A stretch of DNA of 64,000 bases from Emticicia sp965283955 (GCA_965283955.1 CBDIQW010000001.1:2790001-2854000); one strand, 5' to 3'; shown: positions 50,190-59,762, numbered from the stretch's first letter. Numbers and translations: made by a program. Notes: a model not told the origin generated them from the sequence alone.

Positions 50190-51641
50190 TTACTCGCCAA
50201 ATGCCTCTTTCAATACTTCTTTATCATCGAAATGATGTTTAACCCCTTTGACTTCTTGGTAGGTTTCATGGCCTTTACCTGCTACTAAAATAATATCTTC
50301 GGGTTTTGCCATTTTTACAGCCGCTAAAATTGCCTCGTGGCGGTCTGCGATGGTTTGGGTTTTCTTGTAATGAATGGCTGGAACACCTTTTTGCATTTCG
50401 GCCAGAATATCCATAGGGTCTTCGTTTCTTGGGTTATCCGATGTCAGAATAACCTTATCACTCATTTTACAAGCGATTTCTGCCATAATTGGGCGTTTGG
50501 TTGTATCACGATTTCCGCCACAACCTACAACCGTTATTATCTGCTGATTTCCTTCTCGCAAATCTACAATTGTTTCTAAAACGTTTTTTAAAGCATCGGG
50601 CGTGTGAGCATAGTCAACAATTCCTACGATATTCTTTTTGGAAACAACTTGTTCGAAGCGTCCCGCAGGTGGTTGAATATCAGATAGTTGCATCAAAACC
50701 TCATCCGAGTCTTCACCCAAAAGAATAGCTGCACCATAAACACCGAGTAAATTATAAGCATTAAATGAGCCGATGAGTTTGAACCAAACTTCTTTATTAT
50801 CAATCTCCATTTGAAGCCCCAGAAGTCCACAAGCCAACACTTTTCCTTTAAATGTACCAATATTTTTGAGCGAATAGGTTTCTTTTCTTGCAACTGTATT
50901 TTGAAGCATTACTTTTCCTACTTTATCATCGGTATTAACCAATGCAAAAGCGGTTGCTGGCAATTGGTCGAAAAATCCTTTTTTAGCTTTTATATAATTA
51001 TCAACTGTTCCGTGAAAATCGAGGTGGTCATGGGTTAGATTCGTGAAAATTCCACCTATAAATTCTAATCCAGTAATGCGTTCTTGTACAACTGAGTGCG
51101 AACTTACTTCCATAAAGCAATAGCTTACGCCTTTTTGATACATGTCGGCTAATAATTCATTGATTTTTACCGAGTCGGGCGTTGTATGAGTTGATGGAAT
51201 TATATCATCATCAATTTGATTTTGCACCGTTGAAAGTAATCCACAGCGATAACCCAGGCGGCGGAAAAGCCTAAAAAGTAATGTAGCTATCGAAGTTTTG
51301 CCGTTTGTACCTGTTACACCTACTAATTTGAGTTTTTTAGAAGGATGCTGATAGAAATTAGCTGCTGCGAAACCCATCGCACGAGCTGAATTTTCGACTT
51401 GAATATAGGTAATTTCCTCGTTTAGGGTTTCGGGTAAATGCTCGCATAAAATTGCCGAAGCACCCAACTCAATGGCTTTACTGATAAACTGATGTCCATC
51501 GACTTGCGTACCGCCGATAGCAACAAAAAGGGTATTTTGTTGCACCTGACGAGAGTCAAACACAATTTTATTTATTTCAAAATCGGTCTTTCCCGAAACT
51601 GCTTTGAGAGAAATTTTATAGAGAATTTCGCTTAATATCAT
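50190..51641 (-). CDS. murE: UDP-MurNAc-tripeptide synthetase (meso-DAP adding)
   Basis: MurE adds meso-diaminopimelate to UDP-MurNAc-L-Ala-D-Glu. 483 residues with P-loop GVTGTNGKTS (108-117), HTTPDSVKI, the KAKKGFF region with the carbamylated Lys, and the DAP-selecting motif DNPRNEDP (402-409). The DNPR motif indicates DAP rather than Lys. The gene stands apart from other mur genes here, transcribed alone. Confidence 0.95.
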   Translation of the reverse strand: MILSEILYKISLKAVSGKTDFEINKIVFDSRQVQQNTLFVAIGGTQVDGHQFISKAIELGASAILCEHLPETLNEEITYIQVENSARAMGFAAANFYQHPSKKLKLVGVTGTNGKTSIATLLFRLFRRLGYRCGLLSTVQNQIDDDIIPSTHTTPDSVKINELLADMYQKGVSYCFMEVSSHSVVQERITGLEFIGGIFTNLTHDHLDFHGTVDNYIKAKKGFFDQLPATAFALVNTDDKVGKVMLQNTVARKETYSLKNIGTFKGKVLACGLLGLQMEIDNKEVWFKLIGSFNAYNLLGVYGAAILLGEDSDEVLMQLSDIQPPAGRFEQVVSKKNIVGIVDYAHTPDALKNVLETIVDLREGNQQIITVVGCGGNRDTTKRPIMAEIACKMSDKVILTSDNPRNEDPMDILAEMQKGVPAIHYKKTQTIADRHEAILAAVKMAKPEDIILVAGKGHETYQEVKGVKHHFDDKEVLKEAFGE

Positions 51642-51795
51642 TGCTAATGGTTGTTTATATTAAGTGTTTTTTTGTTGATGTTGAATGTTTTTACCGCTAA
51701 ATGAACAAATAGTGGCTTAGTTTTTTAATTGTCGGCAAGTTATTCAAAAAAACGTTTATCATCAAACGAACTATTCAAGCCCACAAGTACGCCAC

Positions 51796-51828
51796 TTGTT
51801 TCATTCAAACAATTTTATCGTACTTTTG
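51796..51828 (+). promoter_or_regulatory. Promoter of the methyltransferase gene
   Basis: TTG (51796-51798) and TACTTTTG (51821-51828) are 22 bases apart, compatible with a Bacteroidota promoter. ATG 51860 follows 31 bases later. Confidence 0.5.
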
Positions 51829-51859
51829 GCAAAATTTCTTTTAAATATTTTTCAAAATC

Positions 51860-52654
51860 ATGAGTCAATCACACCAAACACGGGCAGAAATGCCACAAGG
51901 GGCTAATAAAGTCCTTGATCGCCGCAACATCGAAAACAGTTATTCGAGCTTACTTGGACTGCTGAAAGATGAGCTGTCGGTACTGGATGTTGGTTGTGGC
52001 TCGGGAGCAATCACGGCTGATATTGCCCAACGTACCAGCGGAAAAGTTGTAGGCATTGATTTTAGCGAACACTTGATTGAGTTGGCTCAAAAAAACTACG
52101 CTCACCTTCCAAATCTAAGCTTTGAGGTAGCCAATATCAATGATTATGTTTCGGATGATAAATTTGATTTGGTGATTGCCGCCCGGACTTTACAATGGGT
52201 AAATAACCCAGCCGAAGTTGTGCAAAAAATGGTGAGTTTACTGAAAAAAGGTGGGCTAATTTCTATCAACGACTATAATCATACAAAAGTTGAATGGTCG
52301 CCCGCTCCGCCGAAATCAATGTTAGATTTTTATGAGGCATTTCTTAATTGGCGAAAAGACGCTGGTTATGACAACGAAATTGCCGATAATTTATCAAAAA
52401 TTTATGAAAGTATAGGTTTAACAGAAATAAACATAGTACAACAATACGAAACAAGTACAAGAGGTGAAGAAGAATTTGCGGCAGCCGCCAGAATTTGGAG
52501 TATCGTGGCCGAAACTCGTGGAAAACAAGTGGTAGCAGATGGTTACTGCTCAGAAGAATTACGCCTACAGGCCATTGAAGAATACGATGCTTGGATTGCC
52601 AACGAAGCCCAAAGCATGACGCTTTATTTGTTAGCGGTGGAAGGAAAAAATTAA
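51860..52654 (+). CDS. Class I SAM-dependent methyltransferase
   Basis: 264 residues. Motif I is LDVGCGSGAITADIA, followed by VGIDFS, then FDLVIAARTLQWVNNPAE and LKKGGLISINDYNH. The pattern fits the UbiE/class I group of small-molecule methyltransferases. The substrate cannot be read from the sequence. It is not in an operon; a family B palindrome follows. Confidence 0.88.
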   Translation: MSQSHQTRAEMPQGANKVLDRRNIENSYSSLLGLLKDELSVLDVGCGSGAITADIAQRTSGKVVGIDFSEHLIELAQKNYAHLPNLSFEVANINDYVSDDKFDLVIAARTLQWVNNPAEVVQKMVSLLKKGGLISINDYNHTKVEWSPAPPKSMLDFYEAFLNWRKDAGYDNEIADNLSKIYESIGLTEINIVQQYETSTRGEEEFAAAARIWSIVAETRGKQVVADGYCSEELRLQAIEEYDAWIANEAQSMTLYLLAVEGKN

Positions 52655-52667
52655 AATGTCGAATTTA

Positions 52668-52736
52668 GAGTGACGAAGTACGAATAAATGAATGATTCTT
52701 AAATAATCGTCATTCTACATTCGTACTTCGTCATTC
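52668..52736. repeat. GAATGACGA..TACGAAT palindrome (family B), second copy
   Basis: 52668-52685 pairs with 52719-52736 at 17 of 18 positions, forming a long hairpin with the word GACGAAGTACGAAT. It shares its arms with 43186-43237. It lies between the convergent methyltransferase (+) and transaminase (-) genes and probably serves as a terminator. Confidence 0.65.
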
Positions 52737-52738
52737 AT

Positions 52739-53866
52739 TTATACATTCGCCAACACTTTTTTTAAAGCATCTAAGAAAATATCTGCTTCTTTGGTTGTTA
52801 CGGCCAAACTTGGTAATAAACGCATCGTATGATTACCCGCTACACCCGTAAAGATTTTATGGTCAAATAACAACGAATTTCTGATTGGTCCAACTGGTTT
52901 TTCAAACTCGATACCAATCATTAAGCCTTGTCCACGCAATTCTTTTATTCCTGCAATTCCTTTGAGATTTTCCATGAAATAATCACCAACAGTAGCTGCG
53001 TTTTGAATCAATTTCTCTTTTTTCATTATATCCAAAACAGCATTAGCTGCCGTACAAGCCAAATGGTTTCCACCGAAAGTTGTACCCAATAGACCATGTT
53101 TTGCTTGGAATTTTGGCGAAATCAATATCGCACCAATCGGAAAACCATTTCCCATTCCCTTAGCGGTTGAGATAATATCAGGTTTTACGCCACTGTGTTG
53201 GAAAGTAAAGAATTTTCCCGAACGACCATAACCACATTGTACAGAATCATGAATAAAAATCGCCCCTGTTTTATCGCAGGCTTTGCGAATGGCTTTCATA
53301 AATTCATCTGTCGCAACGTTGATTCCGCCCACGCCTTGAATACCCTCTACGATTACCGCACAGGTTTCGTCATCAATGGCTTTTTTTACTGCATCTACAT
53401 CATTATAAGGTAAAATCTGAACATGGTCAGCAAAATTGATAGGTGCTTGAATCGATGGATTATCGGTTACGGCAACTGCTGCTGACGTACGTCCATGAAA
53501 ACCTTTTGAGAAAGCAATTACTTTTTTTCTACCATTATAAAAAGACGCCAATTTTAAGGCATTTTCGTTAGCTTCTGCTCCCGAATTTACCAAAAACAAA
53601 AAGTAATCTCTCAAACCCGATAATTTTCCCAATTTATCAGCCAATTCTTCTTGTGAAGGAATTTTTACAGAATTTGAGTAAAAACCTATGTTTTTTAGTT
53701 GCTGAGTAAGTTTTTTTACATAATATGGGTGCGTGTGTCCTACCGAAATAACGGCATGGCCACCATAAAGATCGAGATATTCTTGTCCATTCTTGTCCCA
53801 AAGATAAGAACCTTGAGCCTTCACTGGCTCGATGTCGTAAAGAGGATATACGTTAAAAAGAGTCAT
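52739..53866 (-). CDS. argD: ArgD-like class III PLP transaminase
   Basis: 375 residues. Bacteroidota ArgD proteins work on N-acetyl- or N-succinyl-ornithine in arginine synthesis. Visible motifs: NSGAEANENALK, FSKGFHGRTSAA, the catalytic lysine STAKGMGNGFP (Lys236), and GTTFGGNHLACTAA. The PLP-binding Asp is Asp207 in IFIHDSVQCGYGRSG; the next residue is Ser where the family almost always has Glu (DEVQ). Function as acylornithine transaminase is likely but no other arg gene is in the window. Confidence 0.85.
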   Translation of the reverse strand: MTLFNVYPLYDIEPVKAQGSYLWDKNGQEYLDLYGGHAVISVGHTHPYYVKKLTQQLKNIGFYSNSVKIPSQEELADKLGKLSGLRDYFLFLVNSGAEANENALKLASFYNGRKKVIAFSKGFHGRTSAAVAVTDNPSIQAPINFADHVQILPYNDVDAVKKAIDDETCAVIVEGIQGVGGINVATDEFMKAIRKACDKTGAIFIHDSVQCGYGRSGKFFTFQHSGVKPDIISTAKGMGNGFPIGAILISPKFQAKHGLLGTTFGGNHLACTAANAVLDIMKKEKLIQNAATVGDYFMENLKGIAGIKELRGQGLMIGIEFEKPVGPIRNSLLFDHKIFTGVAGNHTMRLLPSLAVTTKEADIFLDALKKVLANV

Positions 53867-53964
53867 TATTTTATAGTCGAAAGTAAACTATGGACGGATA
53901 ATGTTATGCCCATAGTCAAAATTTAAAATTTGATGATTTTATATCAATGTTGACTGTGGAAGTC

Positions 53965-55197
53965 TCATTTTAATTCTCCAGCCAATTTATTGATATTTGT
54001 TTCGATTGAGGCTACCACTTTCTTTTGATTCGGGTCAGTTACCTTTACTTTTGCGGCAGTTACGCTGGTTTTTGCAGCGGCAATTTCCTTTTTAGCATTG
54101 GCTAAATCTCCCGATTTCTGGTACAAGCGAGCCGATTCGTAGTTAAGATTAGCTATCTCTTGCCCTGTTTTGAGTTGTGGTCGAGCAGAAGATAGCCATC
54201 GTCGGACTTCAGCTGCAAATTTCCCATCGGGGAAAGTATTGTTGTAGAACGTAACGTAATAAACCAGTAATTGCGGCTGAGTTTGGGAATTTACTAAACC
54301 TTTCAAGAAATTAAATGCTACATCTGGCCCTTTTTCACGAAGCAATGCAGGACATTCGATTTGCCAAGTCCAAGACGTTGCAAATTGTCCAGCCCCAAGC
54401 AATTCCATGTAATGTTTTAGTTTATTTACTTTTGCTAAGGAATAATTTGCTGCCTTTGGGTTAGCTATTTCTACTTGTAATAATCGTCCGAGTGAGTTCC
54501 CTTCTTGCCCAGCATGTCCTTCTTCTGCCTCATAGCGTGCGGCCGTGGACATATTATTGAGCCAGTGTTGCGAGAACCCATTTTCCAAATCCATAATACA
54601 TTTCTTCATGATAGCCCAACTAAATTTATCGCCCAGTTGGTCTTTTGGATATGAGGCATAAAGTGCATCGGCTACTTGCTTATTTTTTAGTGTATCTTGC
54701 GTGATGCGTAAATAATATGCCAAACCAACCATTGTATTAATGTCTCTATCTCCCGACTGGTATTTTTTCCAGAATCCACCCGTTCTCTGATTTGGGTCGA
54801 GAGCGGTCTGAGCATGTTTGATAAAGTCTTTTGGAGTGTTGGTTGGGTCGGTATTGTGAATAAGATTTTGGTCTTTATCGAAATAGAAGAACAATGGAAA
54901 ACCAGGTAAATAAATATTCTTTTTATTCAAAAAAGCCACTTGTTTGGCATCTTCAACGTTGAGTTTGAAACTTACGAAATTTTGGTTGTAGAATTTACCC
55001 ACTTCAGCATTTTTAAGCGTTGGCTCTAAGCTCATACAAATCGGGCAATGTGGCGAATAACATTCCACAAAAACGTTCTTTCCTGAAGCCTTTGCTTTCT
55101 GAAAAGCGGCCTCAATGGTAGGTTCAAACGCAATGCCCTGTGCAAACGCAAAATTGACGATAAGAAGAAAACTGCCAAGCAAAAATGTCTTTTTCAT
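53965..55197 (-). CDS. Exported thioredoxin-fold protein with helical C-terminal domain
   Basis: 410 residues, signal peptide ending FAFAQ. The N-terminal thioredoxin-like domain (20-130) has NVFVECYSPHCPICMSLEP with a CPIC active site (Cys51, Cys54) and a cis-Pro-like LPGFPLFFYF. From about 140 a TPR-like helical region follows (GLAYYLRITQDTLKNKQVAD; YESARLYQKSGDLANAKKEI). This fits a periplasmic thiol oxidoreductase with a binding module. Confidence 0.8.
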   Translation of the reverse strand: MKKTFLLGSFLLIVNFAFAQGIAFEPTIEAAFQKAKASGKNVFVECYSPHCPICMSLEPTLKNAEVGKFYNQNFVSFKLNVEDAKQVAFLNKKNIYLPGFPLFFYFDKDQNLIHNTDPTNTPKDFIKHAQTALDPNQRTGGFWKKYQSGDRDINTMVGLAYYLRITQDTLKNKQVADALYASYPKDQLGDKFSWAIMKKCIMDLENGFSQHWLNNMSTAARYEAEEGHAGQEGNSLGRLLQVEIANPKAANYSLAKVNKLKHYMELLGAGQFATSWTWQIECPALLREKGPDVAFNFLKGLVNSQTQPQLLVYYVTFYNNTFPDGKFAAEVRRWLSSARPQLKTGQEIANLNYESARLYQKSGDLANAKKEIAAAKTSVTAAKVKVTDPNQKKVVASIETNINKLAGELK

Positions 55198-55309
55198 GTA
55201 TTTTTGATGTTTTGAATAGCAAATTAGTCGATTTTTGAGAAAAAAGCTTAAAAGTTGCTATTCTTTAACAAGTTATTAACAACAGCGAACTGGAAGTTCG
55301 AACCACAGA

Positions 55310-56080
55310 TTAGTTATTTAGTTTCACGAAACCGCCATCAATTAGATAATCGCAACCTGTGATAAACCCTGCTTCATCAGAGCAAAGATAAACTGCCAAT
55401 GAGCCAATTTCTTCGGGCTTCGCCATTCGTCCGATTGGTTGGGTTTTTGAAAGTTTATCAAACATTTCTTTCTCTTTACCTGGGTAGGTTTTCTTTAAAA
55501 AACCATCTACAAAAGGCGTGTGTACACGAGCTGGCGAGATACTATTACAACGAATATTATATTTCAAGTAATCTTTTGCTACTTGCAACGTCATGGTATA
55601 AACAGCTCCTTTCGACATCGAATATGCAAAGCGGTCTGGAATCCCAACGGTTGCTGCAATCGAGGCTACATTCAAAATTACACCACCTCGGCCTTTCATG
55701 TAAGGAATAACCGAATGAAGACAATTATAAGTTCCTTTCACGTTTACATTATAAACTCGGTCTAAATCTTCTTCGGTTGTCGATTCTACCGTTCCAACAT
55801 GGGCGATTCCTGCATTATTAACCAGAATATCAATGGCATTTTCTTTCGCTATTTTGTCGATTACCTTTTTCACGTCTTTCTGCTTCGAGACATCTACTTT
55901 ATGAAAATACGCTTCTCCGCCATTGGCATTGATGAGGTCAGCTTCACGCTCGGCTTGGTCGATGTTCAATTCCAAAATATGCACCACCGCCCCTTGTTGA
56001 GCAAAAAGTCGAGAGATAGAAAGTCCGATACCACTTGCACCACCCGTTACGATGGCTACTTTATTGTCAAGACGAAACAT
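55310..56080 (-). CDS. SDR-family oxidoreductase next to altronate dehydratase
   Basis: 256 residues. The NAD(P)-binding TGGASGIG (12-19), NNAG (88-91), catalytic Ser140, Tyr153 and Lys157 (YSMSK) and C-terminal GGFVKLNN are all present. It is divergent from the altronate-dehydratase gene across a 372-base gap full of TGTTGCA-type repeats. SDRs in such loci often oxidise sugar acids or their 2-keto-3-deoxy derivatives. The substrate is inferred only from context. Confidence 0.88.
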   Translation of the reverse strand: MFRLDNKVAIVTGGASGIGLSISRLFAQQGAVVHILELNIDQAEREADLINANGGEAYFHKVDVSKQKDVKKVIDKIAKENAIDILVNNAGIAHVGTVESTTEEDLDRVYNVNVKGTYNCLHSVIPYMKGRGGVILNVASIAATVGIPDRFAYSMSKGAVYTMTLQVAKDYLKYNIRCNSISPARVHTPFVDGFLKKTYPGKEKEMFDKLSKTQPIGRMAKPEEIGSLAVYLCSDEAGFITGCDYLIDGGFVKLNN

Positions 56081-56452
56081 TTTTAATATTTGTTTAGGTT
56101 TGTTTCAAATGGTTTAGAAATTGTTGCAGATAGTTGTTGAACCATGTGCAATCAAAACAACAACAATGCAACAATTTTGAACCTTATATTTTTGTGAAAA
56201 ATAACTTAATTCTAATATTTTTTTGATATTTGGTTTAAAAATACCACTTTTCTCCTTCAAAATTACTTGTCAATTCTGGAACAAAAAATAAATTGCAACT
56301 ACATTTGCTAAAATAATTATTCAACCAACAGTTTATCAGTTGTTACAAATTGTTGCAAGTGCTTAAAAAGTTGCGAATAGTTTAGTTTTTCGCTCTTACC
56401 TTATTGACAATATGCAACCATTTGCAACAAAAATTAAAATTAAACTCTTCCT
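56081..56452. promoter_or_regulatory. Divergent SDR/altronate dehydratase control region with TTGCAAC-type repeats
   Basis: A 372-base gap between divergent genes contains six TGTTGCA- or TGCAACA-like words: 56122-56128, 56167-56173, 56293-56299 (TTGCAAC), 56351-56357, 56413-56419 and 56423-56429. Some are paired at a 10-base step: TGTTACAAAT/TGTTGCAAGT at 56341-56360, and TGCAACCATT/TGCAACAAAA from 56413. This looks like an operator cluster for a sugar-acid regulator acting on both genes. The regulator gene is not in view. Confidence 0.55.
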
Positions 56453-58114
56453 ATGCACACTGTTCTGAAACTACATAAAAACGACAACGTAATTGTTGCT
56501 TTGCAAAACCTAAAATCGGGCGAAATTGTAACTTATGAAGGTAAAAGTTACGAAATCCAACACGATATTGAAGCAAAACATAAATTTGTTATTGAAGATT
56601 TAGCAATAGGCGACCACGTGACTATGTATGGCGTTTTAGTAGGAAAAGCTACACAACCCATCAAACGTGGAGCTCAAATAACGACCTTTAATCTCAAACA
56701 CGAGTCAGACCCATATTCAGTCGAAAAACGCCAACCTGTACCAGCTTGGACTCCTCTCGATGTAGAATTATGGAAAACCAAAACTTTCAATGGTTATTAC
56801 CGAGCCAATGGCAGCGTCGGAACTCGTAATTTTTGGTTGGTTGTACCTTTGGTTTTTTGTGAAAATCGCAATATTTTGATTATAAAAGATGCTTTCGAGC
56901 GTGAGTTGGGCTATGCACAACCCGAAATTTATCGTAATCAAGTAAGAGATTTATTGACTGCTTACCAATCAGGAAATACCGATGCCCTTGAAACCATCTC
57001 TTTGGCCGACCCAAGCAGCGAAAAAATCAAAATTTCGCCTACACATATTTTCCAAAATGTTGATGGTATCAAATTCTTGACGCACGAAACGGGTTGTGGT
57101 GGAACAAATCAAGATACCGATGCTCTTTGCGATTTGTTTGCAGGAATGATTGTAAACCCCAATGTAGCGGGTGTAACGGTTCTAAGTTTAGGTTGCCAGA
57201 AATCTCAAATAGATTATTTAAAAGCCGAGGTTTTAAAGCGTGACCCATTGTTCGACCGCCCGATTTTGTATTTCGACCAACAAACTTATGGTACAGAACA
57301 CACAATGATGTCGGATGCTATTCGTGAGACTTTTAAAGGCATCATCGAAATCAATAAACAAACTCGTCAGCCAGCTCCAATCAGCAAATTAACGATTGGT
57401 TTGAAATGCGGTGGTTCGGATGGTTTTTCGGGAATTTCTGCCAACCCAGCAATCGGGCATTTGTCTGATATTATGGTGAGTTTAGGCGGAACAACGCTTT
57501 TGGCTGAGTTTCCAGAACTTTGTGGCGTTGAGCAAGAATTAATCAACCGCTGTGTTGATGAAACCAAAGCACAAAAATTTGCCGATTTAATGAAAGAATA
57601 CTCCGACCAAGCAGCTGCCGTAGGAGCAACATTCGATATGAACCCTTCGGTCGGGAATATCAAAGATGGTTTAATTACAGATGCTATCAAGTCGGCAGGT
57701 GCAGCCAAAAAAGGAGGAAATGCTCCAGTAGCCGATGTGTTGAATTATACCGAACAACCTACGCAAGGTGGTTTACACTTGCTTTGTACGCCAGGAAATG
57801 ATGTGTTGGCAACCACAGGAATGGCCGCTTCGAGTGCAACGATTATATTGTTTACAACTGGACTTGGCACACCAACTGGCAATCCGATTACGCCAACCGT
57901 CAAGATTTCGACAAATAATAAATTGGCTTCAAAAATGTCAGATATTATTGATTTCAGTTGTGGTCAAATCATTACAGGCGAAGAAACCATTGAGCAAAAT
58001 GCCGAATCTTTATTAAATTGGTTGATTGGACTTGCCAACGGAGAATACCTAACAAAAGCCGAACTTTTAGGTCAAGACGACTTTATTCCTTGGAAACGTG
58101 GGGTGAATTTGTAA
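56453..58114 (+). CDS. uxaA: Altronate dehydratase
   Basis: UxaA dehydrates D-altronate to 2-keto-3-deoxygluconate in galacturonate catabolism. The 553-residue protein combines an N-terminal SAF domain (KLHKNDNVIVALQNLKSGEI) with the large UxaA domain: GSVGTRNFWLVVP, ETGCGGTNQDTDALCDLFAG, GLKCGGSDGFSGISANPAIG, LAEFPELCGVE. Multiple conserved Cys residues are consistent with an iron cofactor. It begins with ATG 56453 after a promoter region rich in repeats; a terminator follows its stop. Confidence 0.93.
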   Translation: MHTVLKLHKNDNVIVALQNLKSGEIVTYEGKSYEIQHDIEAKHKFVIEDLAIGDHVTMYGVLVGKATQPIKRGAQITTFNLKHESDPYSVEKRQPVPAWTPLDVELWKTKTFNGYYRANGSVGTRNFWLVVPLVFCENRNILIIKDAFERELGYAQPEIYRNQVRDLLTAYQSGNTDALETISLADPSSEKIKISPTHIFQNVDGIKFLTHETGCGGTNQDTDALCDLFAGMIVNPNVAGVTVLSLGCQKSQIDYLKAEVLKRDPLFDRPILYFDQQTYGTEHTMMSDAIRETFKGIIEINKQTRQPAPISKLTIGLKCGGSDGFSGISANPAIGHLSDIMVSLGGTTLLAEFPELCGVEQELINRCVDETKAQKFADLMKEYSDQAAAVGATFDMNPSVGNIKDGLITDAIKSAGAAKKGGNAPVADVLNYTEQPTQGGLHLLCTPGNDVLATTGMAASSATIILFTTGLGTPTGNPITPTVKISTNNKLASKMSDIIDFSCGQIITGEETIEQNAESLLNWLIGLANGEYLTKAELLGQDDFIPWKRGVNL

Positions 58115-58129
58115 GTTTAAACATAAATA

Positions 58130-58178
58130 AAAAAAGACGGGTTGAAGTGTAAAAATGATACTTCAACCCGTCTTTTTT
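58130..58178. terminator. Bidirectional terminator
   Basis: A 19-bp stem (58130-58148 with 58160-58178; core GACGGGTTGAAGT) has A and T runs on both sides. It separates uxaA (+) from the Uma2 gene (-). Confidence 0.85.
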
Positions 58179-58188
58179 ACTCTACAAT

Positions 58189-58809
58189 TTATTTTTTCAA
58201 TAAACTCAAATCAAACCCAAAACCTGACAACACTTGCTCACCCGAAAGAGTTTGAGAAAAACCTTCTACTTTAGAAATTGTTCCATCAGCACGATAGATA
58301 TAAACAGTTTCCATTTTGGGATTAATCAACCAGCCCAACAAAACACCATTTTCGATGTAAGAAAGCATTTTATTTTGAGCTTCTTTCAAGCTATCGGTTT
58401 CTGACATTAATTCAACTATGAATTCAGGAGCAACGGGTAAATGTTTTCTACGGTCTTCTTCCGAAATTTGAGCATATTTTTCTTCGCTTACCCAAGCAGC
58501 ATCAGGCGTACGTACCGACCCGTCGGGTAGTCTAAAGCCAGTTGAGGAATCGTAGATATGTCCTCCATTGCGACGTTTCCAAATACCTAAGTCAATATTT
58601 AACTCTGCATTATTTTCTCCTGAAATTCCTCCTGTAAGTGCCATAAATAGAATTGTTCCGTCGGGGTTTCTTTCAAGTTTTAGGTGGTCATTAGCTTGAC
58701 AGAAAGCAAAAAAAACATCGTCTGTCATCGCAAACATGCTCATATCTATTAAGCGACTTTGGTGTTCTTCGCTTATTATTTGCTGTATTTCGGCAACTGG
58801 GTAAGTCAT
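58189..58809 (-). CDS. Uma2-family restriction-endonuclease-like protein
   Basis: 206 residues with the PD-(D/E)xK-like pattern of the Uma2/DUF820 family: PDAAWV (Asp103) and PEFIVELMSETDS (Glu133), then LLGWLINPKMETVYIYR. The family is abundant in cyanobacteria and spread to other phyla, so horizontal transfer is possible. Catalytic activity and target are unknown. Confidence 0.85.
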   Translation of the reverse strand: MTYPVAEIQQIISEEHQSRLIDMSMFAMTDDVFFAFCQANDHLKLERNPDGTILFMALTGGISGENNAELNIDLGIWKRRNGGHIYDSSTGFRLPDGSVRTPDAAWVSEEKYAQISEEDRRKHLPVAPEFIVELMSETDSLKEAQNKMLSYIENGVLLGWLINPKMETVYIYRADGTISKVEGFSQTLSGEQVLSGFGFDLSLLKK

Positions 58810-58994
58810 TTTTACTGCATTTTTTTACAAATAAAACCATTTTACTGATTATTCTAAAATTTTGGGGTAATTATCAAATAACTTCTGAACTCAATTAAGC
58901 CATTAATCAACATTTCTTTTATGGGTCTTTTTTTGACAAAAAATTTTTCTCTTATTTGCATAAAAACAACAAAACGCCATCTTGGCTGAGTACT

Positions 58995-59762
58995 ATGAAA
59001 ATTCAATTCTACGGAGCGGCTCAACGAGTTACGGGCAGCAAACACCTCATTACGACCAACAAAGGAACAAAAATATTACTCGACTGCGGCCTTTTTCAAG
59101 GAATCGGCACCACCGAACTAAATCTACAATTTGGGTTCGACCCCAAAGATGTAGATTTTCTTATTTTAAGTCATGCCCATATCGACCATACTGGCCTTGT
59201 GCCTCGGTTAGTCAGGAAAGGATTTAAAGGAACTATTTACGCCACACCAGCCACTAAAGATTTGTGCGAAATTATGCTAATGGACTCGGCTCATATTCAA
59301 GAAAAAGACCTCGAACGCATCAATAAACGAAGAATTGGCCGAAACGAAGAACCTTATGAGCTACTCTACAATGCTGATGATGTAGAAGCAGCATTGAAAC
59401 TTTTCAAAACCGTTGATTATCATACACCTTTTTACTTAGAAGAAGGCGTAAGAGTAGAATATTTTGATGCTGGCCACCTACTTGGAAGTGCGGGTATTTA
59501 TCTTACTTTTGAAGAACACCACCACAATAAAACGCTATTCTTCACAGGAGATATTGGCCGCCCGAATGATAAAATCTTACGTAGTCCAGAACCTTTTCCA
59601 CAAGCTGATTATATTCTCTGTGAATCGACGTATGGTAATCGCCTACATGAGCCAGAGGCCGATATGAAAACACATTTGCTCAGAATAGTTTATCAGACTT
59701 GTATCGAAAAAAGGGAAAGCTACTCATTCCTGCATTTGCCGTTGACCGTACGCAAGAGTTAA
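58995..59762 (+). CDS. Metallo-beta-lactamase / beta-CASP RNase, N-terminal fragment
   Basis: From ATG 58995 the metallo-beta-lactamase part is clear: KILLDCGLFQGIGT, SHAHIDHTG with His60, His62, Asp64 and His65, DAGHLLGSAG, and FFTGDIGRP. The frame then reads LLRIVYQTCIEKRESYSFL and stops, whereas the family continues with GKLLIPAFAVDRTQE, found one base away. An A7 run shortened to A6 (59707-59712) explains it. Intact, the protein would have about 464 residues, like RNA-processing exonucleases of the YSH1/CPSF type. Confidence 0.85.
   Translation: MKIQFYGAAQRVTGSKHLITTNKGTKILLDCGLFQGIGTTELNLQFGFDPKDVDFLILSHAHIDHTGLVPRLVRKGFKGTIYATPATKDLCEIMLMDSAHIQEKDLERINKRRIGRNEEPYELLYNADDVEAALKLFKTVDYHTPFYLEEGVRVEYFDAGHLLGSAGIYLTFEEHHHNKTLFFTGDIGRPNDKILRSPEPFPQADYILCESTYGNRLHEPEADMKTHLLRIVYQTCIEKRESYSFLHLPLTVRKS

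Noticed and set aside
56081..56452. CRISPR array, because of the repeated TTGCAAC words
   Set aside because: The repeats are only 7-10 bases, irregularly spaced and in both orientations, with no uniform spacers or cas genes.
59699..59762. Programmed -1 frameshifting in the beta-CASP RNase
   Set aside because: The A6 run is not in the phase of a standard slippery heptamer, and the codon after it is AGG, which re-pairs poorly.
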